Assembly (NCBI GenBank): GCA_964508975.1
Contig: CAZDVQ010000015.1
Location: forward strand, 1 to 64,000
From: CAZDVQ01 sp964508975
GTDB taxonomy: Bacteria; Bacteroidota; Bacteroidia; Chitinophagales; Saprospiraceae
DNA length: 64,000 nucleotides
Direction of reading: 5' to 3'
The notes under the pieces: generated by a model
Seen by the model: only the letters and a program-made list of their open reading frames with translations
Databases searched by the model: none
What the model was told of the DNA's origin: nothing
Made by a program: the position numbers and the translations under genes
Part shown: piece by piece, positions 1 through 6,646 of the stretch
Numbering within the stretch: the first letter of the stretch is position 1
How the letters are laid out: each line of letters starts with the position of its first letter

Positions 1-53
1 TTGGTAGTTGGTAGTTGGTAGTTGGTAGTTGGTAGTTGGTAGTTGGTAGTTGG
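1..53. repeat. 7-bp tandem repeat (TTGGTAG)n, one arm of an inverted satellite
   Basis: Seven perfect copies of TTGGTAG occupy 1-49 and a partial eighth follows; the array may continue left of the window. The reverse-complement motif (CTACCAAC, CTATCAAC) recurs at 152-178, just before the stop of the aldehyde dehydrogenase gene. The whole 1-178 stretch can therefore fold as inverted arms. The 54-151 spacer is AT-rich and shows no gene. Confidence 0.9.
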
Positions 54-186
54 TAACTTATTCCAAGTCAATTACTTATCAAAATAGTTCAACAGAAAAA
101 TTAAACTATTCTTCTATAAACTCATAACTAACTATTTTATACCCAAAAACTATCAACTACCAACTATCAACTCCGAACTAATCAAG

Positions 187-1710
187 CTACAAATCAAACT
201 TAATACCCTGGGCCAATGGCAATTGGGTAGAATAGTTGATGGTGTTGGTTTGACGGCGCATGTAAGCTTTCCAAGCATCGGAGCCAGATTCGCGGCCACC
301 GCCGGTTTCTTTTTCTCCACCGAAAGCACCACCGATTTCAGCACCGGAAGTACCGATATTGACGTTGGCGATACCACAGTCGGAACCGTTAGTCGACAAG
401 AAGAATTCAGCCTCGCGTAAGCTATCGGTCATAATGGCCGAAGAAAGCCCTTGAGGCACTTCGTTATGTAGCTTAATAGCTTCGTCCATGGTTTTGTACT
501 TCATGATGTACAAAATTGGAGCGAAAGTTTCATGGCGAACCACTTCATTTTGTTCGGTCACCTCGATGATACAAGGTTTCACGTAGCAGCCGCTCTCGTA
601 GCCTGGACCTTCGAGTACGCCGCCTTCCACCAGTATTTTCCCGCCGGTGGCTTTAGCTTGCTCGATGGTTTTCAAGTATTGGTTTACCGATGCTTGGTCA
701 ATCAGCGGACCTACGTGGTTATTTGAATCGAGTGGATCACCTATACGGAGTTGTGCATAGGCCTTAACCAATTTCTCGCTGAGCATATCATACATGCTCT
801 CATGGATAATCAAGCGGCGGGTTGTGGTACAACGTTGGCCACAAGTACCCACAGCGCCGAAAACCACCGCGCGTAGCGTGATATCAAGGTCGGCATTAGG
901 GGTAACGATGATAGCGTTGTTGCCACCAAGTTCAAGGATAGTACTACCAAGGCGTTGCGCTACGGTTGCCCCAACAATTTTACCCATGCGGGTACTACCA
1001 GTAGCAGAGATAAGTGGCATGCGTGTGTCGTTGCTCATCCACTCCCCTACTGTATAGTCGCCATTGATAATGCAAGAGATACCTTCTGGCAACGCATTGT
1101 TTTTCAATACTTCATGTAGGATATTCTGGCAAGCAACAGAGCAGAGTGGTGCTTTTTCAGATGCTTTCCAAACGCAAACGTCGCCACAAACCAGGGCCAA
1201 CATGGCGTTCCATGACCAAACGGCCACAGGGAAGTTAAAGGCAGAGATAATGCCAACGATACCTAGTGGGTGCCATTGTTCGTACATGCGGTGCACCGGG
1301 CGTTCAGAATGCATGGTCAAGCCATAGAGCTGGCGTGAAAGCCCTACTGCAAAGTCACAGATATCGATCATTTCTTGAACTTCGCCAAGGCCTTCCTGGA
1401 GGCTTTTGCCCATTTCGTAGCTCACGAGTTTGCCTAGCGGGTCTTTATATTTACGGAGTGCTTCTCCGTACTGGCGTACAATTTCGCCGCGTTTTGGTGC
1501 GGGGATGTTGCGCCATTGCAGGAATGCCGCATGAGCGGTATTCATCACTAATTCGTATTCCTCGGCGGTGGTGGTGCTTACCTTGCCAATTAATTTACCA
1601 TCAACGGGCGAGAATGACTCGATCATGGCACCGGCACCGTAATGTTTCAAACCTGTAGATGTTCCTGCGTTTTCGGCTTGTAAGCCCAAGGCAGTCAAAA
1701 AATCTTGCAT
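187..1710 (-). CDS. aldehyde dehydrogenase, ALDH7 type (alpha-aminoadipic semialdehyde dehydrogenase-like)
   Basis: A 507-residue NAD-dependent aldehyde dehydrogenase. The sequence shows the family landmarks in order: the AFNFP oxyanion Asn near residue 159, the general-base Glu in LELGG near 260, and the nucleophile Cys in GQRCTTTRR near 294. The GQRCTT(T/A)RR context and the [11 protein letters not shown] stretch are typical of the ALDH7A1/AmaB/Pcd branch, which oxidises alpha-aminoadipic semialdehyde (piperideine-6-carboxylate) in lysine breakdown and can also detoxify other aldehydes. Length is normal for the family. It stands alone on this strand with its own promoter at 1758-1765. The family is certain; the substrate is inferred. 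Confidence 0.93.
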   Translation of the reverse strand: MQDFLTALGLQAENAGTSTGLKHYGAGAMIESFSPVDGKLIGKVSTTTAEEYELVMNTAHAAFLQWRNIPAPKRGEIVRQYGEALRKYKDPLGKLVSYEMGKSLQEGLGEVQEMIDICDFAVGLSRQLYGLTMHSERPVHRMYEQWHPLGIVGIISAFNFPVAVWSWNAMLALVCGDVCVWKASEKAPLCSVACQNILHEVLKNNALPEGISCIINGDYTVGEWMSNDTRMPLISATGSTRMGKIVGATVAQRLGSTILELGGNNAIIVTPNADLDITLRAVVFGAVGTCGQRCTTTRRLIIHESMYDMLSEKLVKAYAQLRIGDPLDSNNHVGPLIDQASVNQYLKTIEQAKATGGKILVEGGVLEGPGYESGCYVKPCIIEVTEQNEVVRHETFAPILYIMKYKTMDEAIKLHNEVPQGLSSAIMTDSLREAEFFLSTNGSDCGIANVNIGTSGAEIGGAFGGEKETGGGRESGSDAWKAYMRRQTNTINYSTQLPLAQGIKFDL

Positions 1711-1757
1711 GACGTTTATTTTATCGTTTAAAATCTGGTTAGGCGTTTTTTGCGCTG

Positions 1758-1765
1758 CAAAGGTA
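1758..1765 (-). promoter_or_regulatory. Bacteroidota -7 element (TACCTTTG) for the aldehyde dehydrogenase
   Basis: On the minus strand the sequence reads TACCTTTGCAGCG, matching the TAnnTTTG -7 box of Bacteroidota sigma factors. It lies 48 bases upstream of the start codon at 1710. Confidence 0.6.
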
Positions 1766-1867
1766 ATCAGATTGTAGTAAGCAAAGTATCAGAACGACGG
1801 GATTCGCTTACATTTTATGGTTTGCTATAAGTTAATTAAGCTAAAATGCAAAATCATCAAAATAATG

Positions 1868-1984
1868 TGGGCGTTGCGGCGCATACGCGCCGCCGCTCCT
1901 TTCCGGGGTTCGCTATCGCTCCGTGCTACGCACCGCCTGCTTCGCAGGCGCCCTCCAAGCAGCTAACGCGGTTTTGCGAGCTGT
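1868..1984 (+). repeat. GC-rich modular repeat, family 1, copy a
   Basis: A diverged forward copy. It begins GTGGGCGTT, followed by hairpin A (stem GCGGCGC, loop ATAC, stem GCGCCGC), then TTCGCTATCGCTCCG, a second hairpin around CGCCTGCTTCGCAGGCG, and ends with CTAACGCGG. It fills most of the 1711-2060 gap. Confidence 0.75.
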
Positions 1985-2031
1985 TTAGCACGAATATGCT
2001 ATTGTACAGTAAATTTCCCAAAGGACTTCCG

Positions 2032-2039
2032 TAACTTCG
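2032..2039 (+). promoter_or_regulatory. probable -7 element (TAACTTCG)
   Basis: A one-mismatch match to TAnnTTTG, 21 bases upstream of the ATG at 2061. It implies a short leader. Confidence 0.45.
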
Positions 2040-2060
2040 CTTACAAATAACGCATCCTTC

Positions 2061-2546
2061 ATGAATGAACTACGACACTTTTTAGAAACGGAAATGTTTG
2101 AGCTATTGGCCAAACTAAACGCCGATACGCCCGCGGCCTGGGGTTTAATGAATGCCCAGCAAATGGTAGAGCACCTGGTGATGGTACAATCTATTTCAAC
2201 AGGTAAATTTGAAGCACCGATTACTTTACCCCCCGACAAAGTTGAGCGCCGTTATCAGGCCATGTTCGTGGATAAAGTCCCCATGCCCCGAGGCTTCCGC
2301 ATTGCCCTGGTGCCCGATACGCCTACACCTTTGCAATTTGACTCTATAGAGGCAGCGATCGCCATACTCCGCAAGCAAGTAATGGGCTTTTTAGGTTACT
2401 TTGAGGCCAATCCTGAAGCTAGGCTAAACCACCCGGTATTGGGCAGCCTAGGTTTTGACGAATGGTTATATTTCAACAATGTACACCACAAACATCACTT
2501 GGTACAATTTGGATTATTGCCCGACCCCAATCCAGAGCAGGCATAA
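2061..2546 (+). CDS. DinB-superfamily protein (DUF1569-like)
   Basis: A 161-residue soluble protein with no signal peptide. The segment WGLMNAQQMVEHL near residue 27 and the C-terminal NNVHHKHHLVQFGL resemble the His-bearing helices of DinB/DUF1569 four-helix-bundle proteins, where spaced histidines (here in VEHL and HHKHH) bind a metal. Members may be thiol-dependent transferases, but the role of this subgroup is unknown. It is monocistronic: its promoter is at 2032 and a strong terminator follows its stop. The superfamily call rests on motif memory, not on a search. Confidence 0.7.
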   Translation: MNELRHFLETEMFELLAKLNADTPAAWGLMNAQQMVEHLVMVQSISTGKFEAPITLPPDKVERRYQAMFVDKVPMPRGFRIALVPDTPTPLQFDSIEAAIAILRKQVMGFLGYFEANPEARLNHPVLGSLGFDEWLYFNNVHHKHHLVQFGLLPDPNPEQA

Positions 2547-2586
2547 AAAAACGGGGCTTGTTACATGAACAAGCCCCGTTACTATT
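2544..2586. terminator. bidirectional intrinsic terminator
   Basis: A perfect 12-bp stem (ACGGGGCTTGTT, 2551-2562, pairing with 2568-2579) encloses loop ACATG. A run of A lies to the left and T-rich sequence to the right. It serves the convergent genes ending at 2546 and 2602. Confidence 0.9.
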
Positions 2587-2601
2587 TTACATTACAGCAA
2601 A

Positions 2602-3063
2602 TTAATACCGCGCACGAGGTTTAGCAGAGTAGTTAACCTTGTACTGTGAGTTTTTACGCAGTTCAAGGCGAAGGTCGTCTACTTTACCCATGGTAACTTC
2701 ACCATCTACACGGAGGGAAGCGATAATTTTAGGCAAATCTGTTTCAGCTTTAGTACCCCTGAACTTATTCAAGAACTGTGGGATGTCACTAGCTTCTGAG
2801 ATTTGATCTCCAAGCTGGATGCGGGGAGCGGTACCATATACAGGTGCATACTGCTCAAGTGGTGTTCCAACATAGAGGTAGCAAATCAACGATTTGTCTT
2901 CAATTTTCTTCACTTCAGAAGCTGAAGGGTTCTTTATTTTAAGCATGATGGTGTTGGTCCGCATAACGGTTACCACCATGAAGAAGAACAAGAGGATGAA
3001 GATAATATCCGGCAACGAAGCAGTCGAAATCGCTGGTAATTCGCGTGGTTTATTCTTAGGCAT
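2602..3063 (-). CDS. ExbD/TolR biopolymer transport protein (second copy)
   Basis: A 153-residue ExbD-family protein. After a short cytoplasmic N-terminus, a single membrane helix spans about residues 17-36 and carries the conserved proton-path aspartate in SLPDIIFILLFFF (Asp19). The remainder is a periplasmic domain. It would pair with the ExbB-like channel encoded upstream to pass proton-motive force to TonB-type partners or other envelope machines. It is the last gene of the tRNA-Ser/exbB/160-aa/exbD/exbD transcript, 26 bases behind the preceding exbD, and ends at the 2551 terminator. Two different ExbDs in one operon are common in Bacteroidota. Confidence 0.92.
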   Translation of the reverse strand: MPKNKPRELPAISTASLPDIIFILLFFFMVVTVMRTNTIMLKIKNPSASEVKKIEDKSLICYLYVGTPLEQYAPVYGTAPRIQLGDQISEASDIPQFLNKFRGTKAETDLPKIIASLRVDGEVTMGKVDDLRLELRKNSQYKVNYSAKPRARY

Positions 3064-3089
3064 GATTCATTGAGTTTAAGTCGTTAAGA

Positions 3090-3656
3090 CTATTTGGTTT
3101 CGCCACCAAACTTGGTTGGTTCAGATTCAGACAACACGAACGGGATAAATTTTTTGATTTCTTTTTTCTGGTCATCAGAAATATCATCAAATTTACGGCC
3201 GTAGCGTGCCTGTGCTTCTGCCTCCCACAAGTCATTGTAGGCTCCGTACAACTCGTTATACACCTCAATGTACCGGCCATATGAAGTACCACGGTCGTTT
3301 TTGAGCGACACGATAGCACGGTCAGGGCGTTCGGCCAAATCAGGGCGGATATCGCTATCACGGTTGGTGATGATAAACTCTTTACAACGTTCACGGAGAT
3401 CTTTGATATCCATGGGTTGAGCACGAACAAGGAGTTCGTCGTTCAAGTTTACCACAACAGAGAATACGTTGCGGGTAAGTTGTTTATCGGTTTCTGGTGG
3501 AACATCAGACCAAGGTGGAAGCTTAACCAAGATACCTTTGTCGAAATCGACGGTAGTGGTTACCAAGAAGAATACCAAAAGCAGGAAGGCGATGTCGGCC
3601 ATCGAGCTGGCATTGATTTCTGGTGGTTTGCGGTTATTGTTTTTACCTTTAATCAT
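3090..3656 (-). CDS. ExbD/TolR biopolymer transport protein (first copy)
   Basis: A 188-residue ExbD-family protein. The membrane helix near residues 20-37 begins SSMADIAFLLLVFF and contains the proton-carrying Asp21. The longer periplasmic domain is rich in charged residues and ends KFGGETK. It lies 6 bases behind the four-helix membrane gene and 26 bases ahead of the second exbD. Together with the ExbB-like protein it should form a proton-driven motor in the inner membrane. The family is clear; the partner that uses the energy is not visible here. Confidence 0.93.
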   Translation of the reverse strand: MIKGKNNNRKPPEINASSMADIAFLLLVFFLVTTTVDFDKGILVKLPPWSDVPPETDKQLTRNVFSVVVNLNDELLVRAQPMDIKDLRERCKEFIITNRDSDIRPDLAERPDRAIVSLKNDRGTSYGRYIEVYNELYGAYNDLWEAEAQARYGRKFDDISDDQKKEIKKFIPFVLSESEPTKFGGETK

Positions 3657-3662
3657 GATTGA

Positions 3663-4145
3663 TTACTTTTTCATTGAGCTGTAAACTTCAGCACCAATTA
3701 GGGCGATGATTGAAGCAAAAGTAAGGAAGTAAGAGGTGATAAGCATCCCGCTAATCAACTTAGAAATACCTTCTGTGATACCCATTTCAGCCAGTTGTTC
3801 TGCTGAATAACCGTTTTTGCCGAGGATTAACCAGCAAACGATGAATAAAACAGCAACGCCAACAGCGATGAAAAGCGATTTTTTTACAGCTTCGAAGTTA
3901 TTAATCATAGAGTAAACCACAAATCCTAGCGTTACTAAGATTGAGGCAATAACGAGGAAGTAAGATGCATACAAACCGAAGTCAAAGAATGTACCCTGGT
4001 ACATGGCTTCTTTGGTTGCTTCTTCTGAAAGACCTTTATCGATACCTCCAACGCCAAAGATGGCTAATAATATTGTAATCACAGAAAGTGCAGTACCGAT
4101 AAGGAATGCGGTAGATACACCTTTAGTCGTTAGGAACTTGTACAT
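3663..4145 (-). CDS. four-helix inner-membrane protein of the exb operon
   Basis: A 160-residue protein with four hydrophobic segments, at about 12-33, 50-75, 90-110 and 130-155. It has no recognised catalytic motif. It sits between the ExbB-like gene and the two exbD genes on one strand with short gaps (42 and 6 bases), so it is very likely co-expressed with the motor and may be an accessory subunit. Its function is unknown. Confidence 0.8.
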   Translation of the reverse strand: MYKFLTTKGVSTAFLIGTALSVITILLAIFGVGGIDKGLSEEATKEAMYQGTFFDFGLYASYFLVIASILVTLGFVVYSMINNFEAVKKSLFIAVGVAVLFIVCWLILGKNGYSAEQLAEMGITEGISKLISGMLITSYFLTFASIIALIGAEVYSSMKK

Positions 4146-4187
4146 GACATGTCCGATTTAAAAATGAATGGATATTGGAGATAAAAA

Positions 4188-5000
4188 TTACTTCTTAACC
4201 AAATCGTTGTGGATCAACATATCCATCAAGTTGATAGAAGCATCGTCCATGCGGTTTACGATACCGTCGATTTTCGCCAAGATGTAGTTGTAGAAAATCT
4301 GAAGGATAATCGCAACGATCAAACCGAATACCGTGGTCAAAAGGGCCACTTTGATACCACCGGCTACTACGTCTGGTGCAAGGTCACCTACTTCTTCGAT
4401 TTTCGCGAAGGCCTGGATCATACCTACTACGGTACCCATGAAACCAAGCATCGGAGCAAGTGCGATGAAAAGACCAATCCATGGAAGACCTTTTTCCAAG
4501 ATACCCATTTGAACACCACCGTAAGCCATCATAGCTTTTTCAACAGAGTCGGCACCTTCGTCAACACGTGACAAACCTTCGTACAAGATAGTAGGCGTTG
4601 GGCCTTGAGTTGATTTGCAAATTTCCATTGCACCAGCAACATCTTTCTTGTTCAATTTTTCTTCGATGCGCTCCAACAATTTCTTAGTGTTGGTAGAAGC
4701 CAAGTTCAAGGTGATTACACGCTCGATACATAAAGCCAAACCAATGATCAAGGTAATCAATACCGTTGACATGAACGTCCAGTCACCATCGATGAACTGT
4801 TGTTTCAATTCTTGGTGCATACCAGTTACTTCTGGTTCTGCAGTTTCTTCTAAAGCTACATCTGTAGTAGCAGCAGGTTCTTCAACTGGAGCAGCGTTTG
4901 CACTGTCAGTTGTAGTAGCGGTTGAATCTTGAGCGTAAGCGAGGTTCAAGCTGCCAAGCGTCAATCCAATGGCGAAAATGAGGAGAATTAGTTTTCTCAT
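4188..5000 (-). CDS. MotA/TolQ/ExbB proton-channel family protein
   Basis: A 270-residue inner-membrane proton-channel subunit. A cleavable-looking N-terminal segment ends AYAQ near residue 24, followed by a Thr/Glu-rich linker. Three membrane helices typical of ExbB/TolQ follow (first around TVLITLIIGLALCIERV, second around LAPMLGFMGTVVGMIQAF, third around ALLTTVFGLIVAII). The small-residue helix with MLGFMGTVVGM is the family hallmark. The start at 5000 was chosen because the reading frame further upstream runs through the tRNA-Ser gene. It works with the two downstream ExbD proteins. Confidence 0.93.
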   Translation of the reverse strand: MRKLILLIFAIGLTLGSLNLAYAQDSTATTTDSANAAPVEEPAATTDVALEETAEPEVTGMHQELKQQFIDGDWTFMSTVLITLIIGLALCIERVITLNLASTNTKKLLERIEEKLNKKDVAGAMEICKSTQGPTPTILYEGLSRVDEGADSVEKAMMAYGGVQMGILEKGLPWIGLFIALAPMLGFMGTVVGMIQAFAKIEEVGDLAPDVVAGGIKVALLTTVFGLIVAIILQIFYNYILAKIDGIVNRMDDASINLMDMLIHNDLVKK

Positions 5001-5066
5001 AGCTGTGATGTTTAACAACCGTGGTTTAATGGTTATGCAATGTATAAAATAGTTTAAAAAAATGCG

Positions 5067-5154
5067 CGGAGAGAGCGGGATTCGAACCCGCGAAGCCCTT
5101 TTGGAGCTTACACACTTTCCAGGCGTGCGCCTTCGACCACTCGGCCACCTCTCC
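5067..5154 (-). tRNA. tRNA-Ser (GGA anticodon)
   Basis: A class II tRNA of 88 nt. The 5' acceptor strand GGAGAGG (5154-5148) pairs with TCTCTCC (5074-5068) and the discriminator is G at 5067. The D-arm begins GCCGAGTGG. The anticodon stem-loop reads CACGC CTGGAAA GTGTG, giving anticodon GGA. A long variable arm around TCCAAAAGGG and a T-arm GCGGG TTCGAAT CCCGC follow. CCA is not encoded. The gene is 66 bases upstream of the exbB-like start on the same strand and probably heads that transcript. Confidence 0.96.
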
Positions 5155-5526
5155 TGAGGTATAGGGAATTCGCCAAAAAGTCGCACAAAAATTGTAATAC
5201 TAAGTGGAATTACAAAATTTCACTGCAAAGAAATGTAAAATATCCCTGAATAATGAGCGCAAAGCTAATTAAACTTCACAACTTCCATGCATGGACATTT
5301 TTTTTTTGCAATAATTTACAATCGCTTCACATGTGCACAGGGCCAGATTTTGCCCAGGCAAGCAACGCAACGCCCATGAACAAGTTCAAGGCCGTGTAAA
5401 AATAAGTAAAATGTAAATCAAACAACTTTTTCTTTTCCAATTTAATACGCCGGCCCTGTACTTTTCTGGGCCATTTGTTGAATAGATGCAAACTTACATT
5501 TTTTTGGTGTACAGGCTCGTGAATTT
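5155..5526. other. AT-rich intergenic stretch, no gene seen
   Basis: This part of the 5155-6085 gap has a poly-T tract near 5300 and no convincing coding sequence. A 99-codon reverse frame crosses it but is rich in repeat-derived residues and lacks a family. It presumably holds the promoter of the tRNA-Ser/exb transcript, but I cannot place a clear -7 box. Confidence 0.5.
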
Positions 5527-5641
5527 TGGTAAAATTTGGTGAAAATGGGTAAAAATGGATGAAAATAGGTAAAAGCGAACTTGGCATTCTCTCGCCTTCC
5601 CCTTTTTTACCCATTTTAAGCAACATTAACCCATTTTTACC
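5527..5641. repeat. degenerate GGTAAAAATGG-type satellite with inverted arms
   Basis: The left arm repeats a G-GTAAAA/GGTGAAAA/GGATGAAAA unit four to five times (5527-5574). The right arm carries the complementary ACCCATTTT units (5607-5641). GGTAAAAATGG at 5548-5558 is an exact inverse of CCATTTTTACC at 5631-5641. It abuts GC-rich copy b. Confidence 0.7.
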
Positions 5642-5642
5642 T

Positions 5643-5696
5643 TTTTGGGGGCCTCCGCCGCGTTGCGGCGGCGCTACGTTACGGCGCTAGGCCAGA
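5643..5696 (+). repeat. GC-rich modular repeat, family 1, copy b (short)
   Basis: Begins TTTTTGGGGGCCTCC and contains hairpin A with stem CCGCCGC, loop GTT, stem GCGGCGG, then GCTACGTTACGG and GCTAGG. The middle modules are missing. It forms a divergent pair with copy c around a satellite. Confidence 0.75.
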
Positions 5697-5819
5697 TGTT
5701 AGATGTGAGCGGTAAGATGTGAGCGGTAAGCGGATAGTACATTCCTAGTATTAATCCTCAAATCCTCAATGTTCACATCCTCATCAGCACATTAGCACAT
5801 TATATAATCAGCACATTGG
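5697..5819. repeat. AT-rich satellite between copies b and c
   Basis: Tandem ATGTGAGCGGTAAG units (5702-5733) are followed by CTCAAATCCTCA/CACATCCTCA units and AGCACATT units (5756-5819). The GATGTGAGCGGTAAG unit recurs at 14447-14466 and, inverted, at 14510-14527 and 14635-14660. Confidence 0.7.
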
Positions 5820-5955
5820 CACCTGCTGCCTTGCCGCAGGTGCTTGCGCCAGGCATGCGTAGGGCCGCGCCTTTGGGCGCGGGTGCGTAGCACGGAGCAA
5901 AGCGAACCCCGGAGCACGCCGACGGCGCGCAGCGCCGGGGCGCCCAAAAAAATCT
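5820..5955 (-). repeat. GC-rich modular repeat, family 1, copy c
   Basis: A reverse-oriented copy. Its poly-T end (written AAAAAAA on the plus strand) points toward the YceI/kinase operon. Read on the minus strand it starts GGGCGCCCCGGCGC, with hairpin A stem CGGCGC, loop TGC, stem GCGCCG. It ends in a CACCTGC/GCAGGTG hairpin. Confidence 0.85.
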
Positions 5956-5972
5956 AAAAAAACGACTGGCTC

Positions 5973-6002
5973 CTCATTCGGCATGCTTTTTTTCCCGTTC
6001 AA
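5973..6002 (+). promoter_or_regulatory. degenerate LytTR-type direct repeat upstream of the kinase/regulator operon
   Basis: CCCGTTCAA at 5994-6002 is preceded exactly 21 bp earlier by CTCATTCGG (5973-5981), a 7/9 match to CCCGTTCGG. The second half-site ends 34 bp before the -7-like CAACTTCG box. The same arrangement, with 33 bp, occurs at the two clear sites downstream. It suggests autoregulation of the operon by its own LytTR regulator. Confidence 0.45.
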
Positions 6003-6036
6003 TACTTTAATCGTTACTCTATATCGAAAAATACCG

Positions 6037-6044
6037 CAACTTCG
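6037..6044 (+). promoter_or_regulatory. probable -7 element (CAACTTCG) of the YceI/kinase/regulator operon
   Basis: A weak TAnnTTTG match 41 bases before the YceI ATG. A weak box is what one would expect of an activator-dependent promoter. Confidence 0.4.
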
Positions 6045-6085
6045 TTGTGCTAGAACATCGCTAGCCTTGTAAACCGACTTTAACC

Positions 6086-6646
6086 ATGACTTTTATATTC
6101 CTCAGTTTTTTACTTTGGGGCATGCTCAGTGGCCCAGCGCCGCTTAACATGCATACGCCTGGCACGTACAGCGGCGAGCAAGGAAAAGTGCATTTCATCT
6201 CGGTAGCGCCCATGGAAACCATCGAGGCTAGCAACAAGCAGCTGAAAGGCGTGCTGGTGCCCAATACCCGCAATTTTGCCTTCGTTGTGCCCGTAGTAGG
6301 GTTTGAAGGCTTTAATAGTCCCTTGCAAAAAGAACATTTTAACGAGAACTATCTACAAACCAAGCTTTACCCCAAGGCAAGCTACGAGGGAAAAATTATT
6401 GAAGACATAGATTTCAGCAAACCGGGCAAACATGCCGTAAGGGCAAAAGGTAAGTTCAATATCCACGGCGTAAGCCAAGAAGTCATCGTTAAAGGCAACT
6501 TGACTGTAACCGATAAAAATATACGGATTCAGGCAGTATTTAACCTCGTGCTCAACGACTTCAACATTCCAATTCCTAAAGTAGTTAACTTGAAAATTGC
6601 TGAAAGCGTTGAGGTTGACGTAGATATTACGATGCAGAAACAATAA
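6086..6646 (+). CDS. YceI-family exported lipid-binding protein
   Basis: A 186-residue protein with a short N-terminal signal sequence and a YceI-like lipocalin fold. The family-typical blocks are present: GKVHFISVAPMETIEASN near residue 31, FNENYLQTKLYPKASYEGKI near 85-105, and a C-terminal strand block with VKGNLTVTDK. YceI proteins bind long isoprenoids or amphiphiles in the periplasm. Its stop overlaps the ATG of the sensor kinase (TAATG), so the two are translationally coupled, suggesting this protein feeds or modulates the sensor. A second YceI lies at 12914 in the putative target operon. Confidence 0.9.
   Translation: MTFIFLSFLLWGMLSGPAPLNMHTPGTYSGEQGKVHFISVAPMETIEASNKQLKGVLVPNTRNFAFVVPVVGFEGFNSPLQKEHFNENYLQTKLYPKASYEGKIIEDIDFSKPGKHAVRAKGKFNIHGVSQEVIVKGNLTVTDKNIRIQAVFNLVLNDFNIPIPKVVNLKIAESVEVDVDITMQKQ

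Noticed and set aside
1..178. Possible CRISPR array from the TTGGTAG repeats
   Set aside because: Repeats are 7 bp and head-to-tail without spacers, and no cas gene is present.
5001..5186. N-terminal extension of the ExbB-like protein (reading frame back to 5186)
   Set aside because: The extension translates the tRNA-Ser gene. The internal start at 5000 gives a normal signal segment.
5327..5626. 99-codon reverse frame
   Set aside because: It runs through AT-rich satellite sequence, has no family resemblance, and reads the repeats as Lys/Phe/Pro strings.
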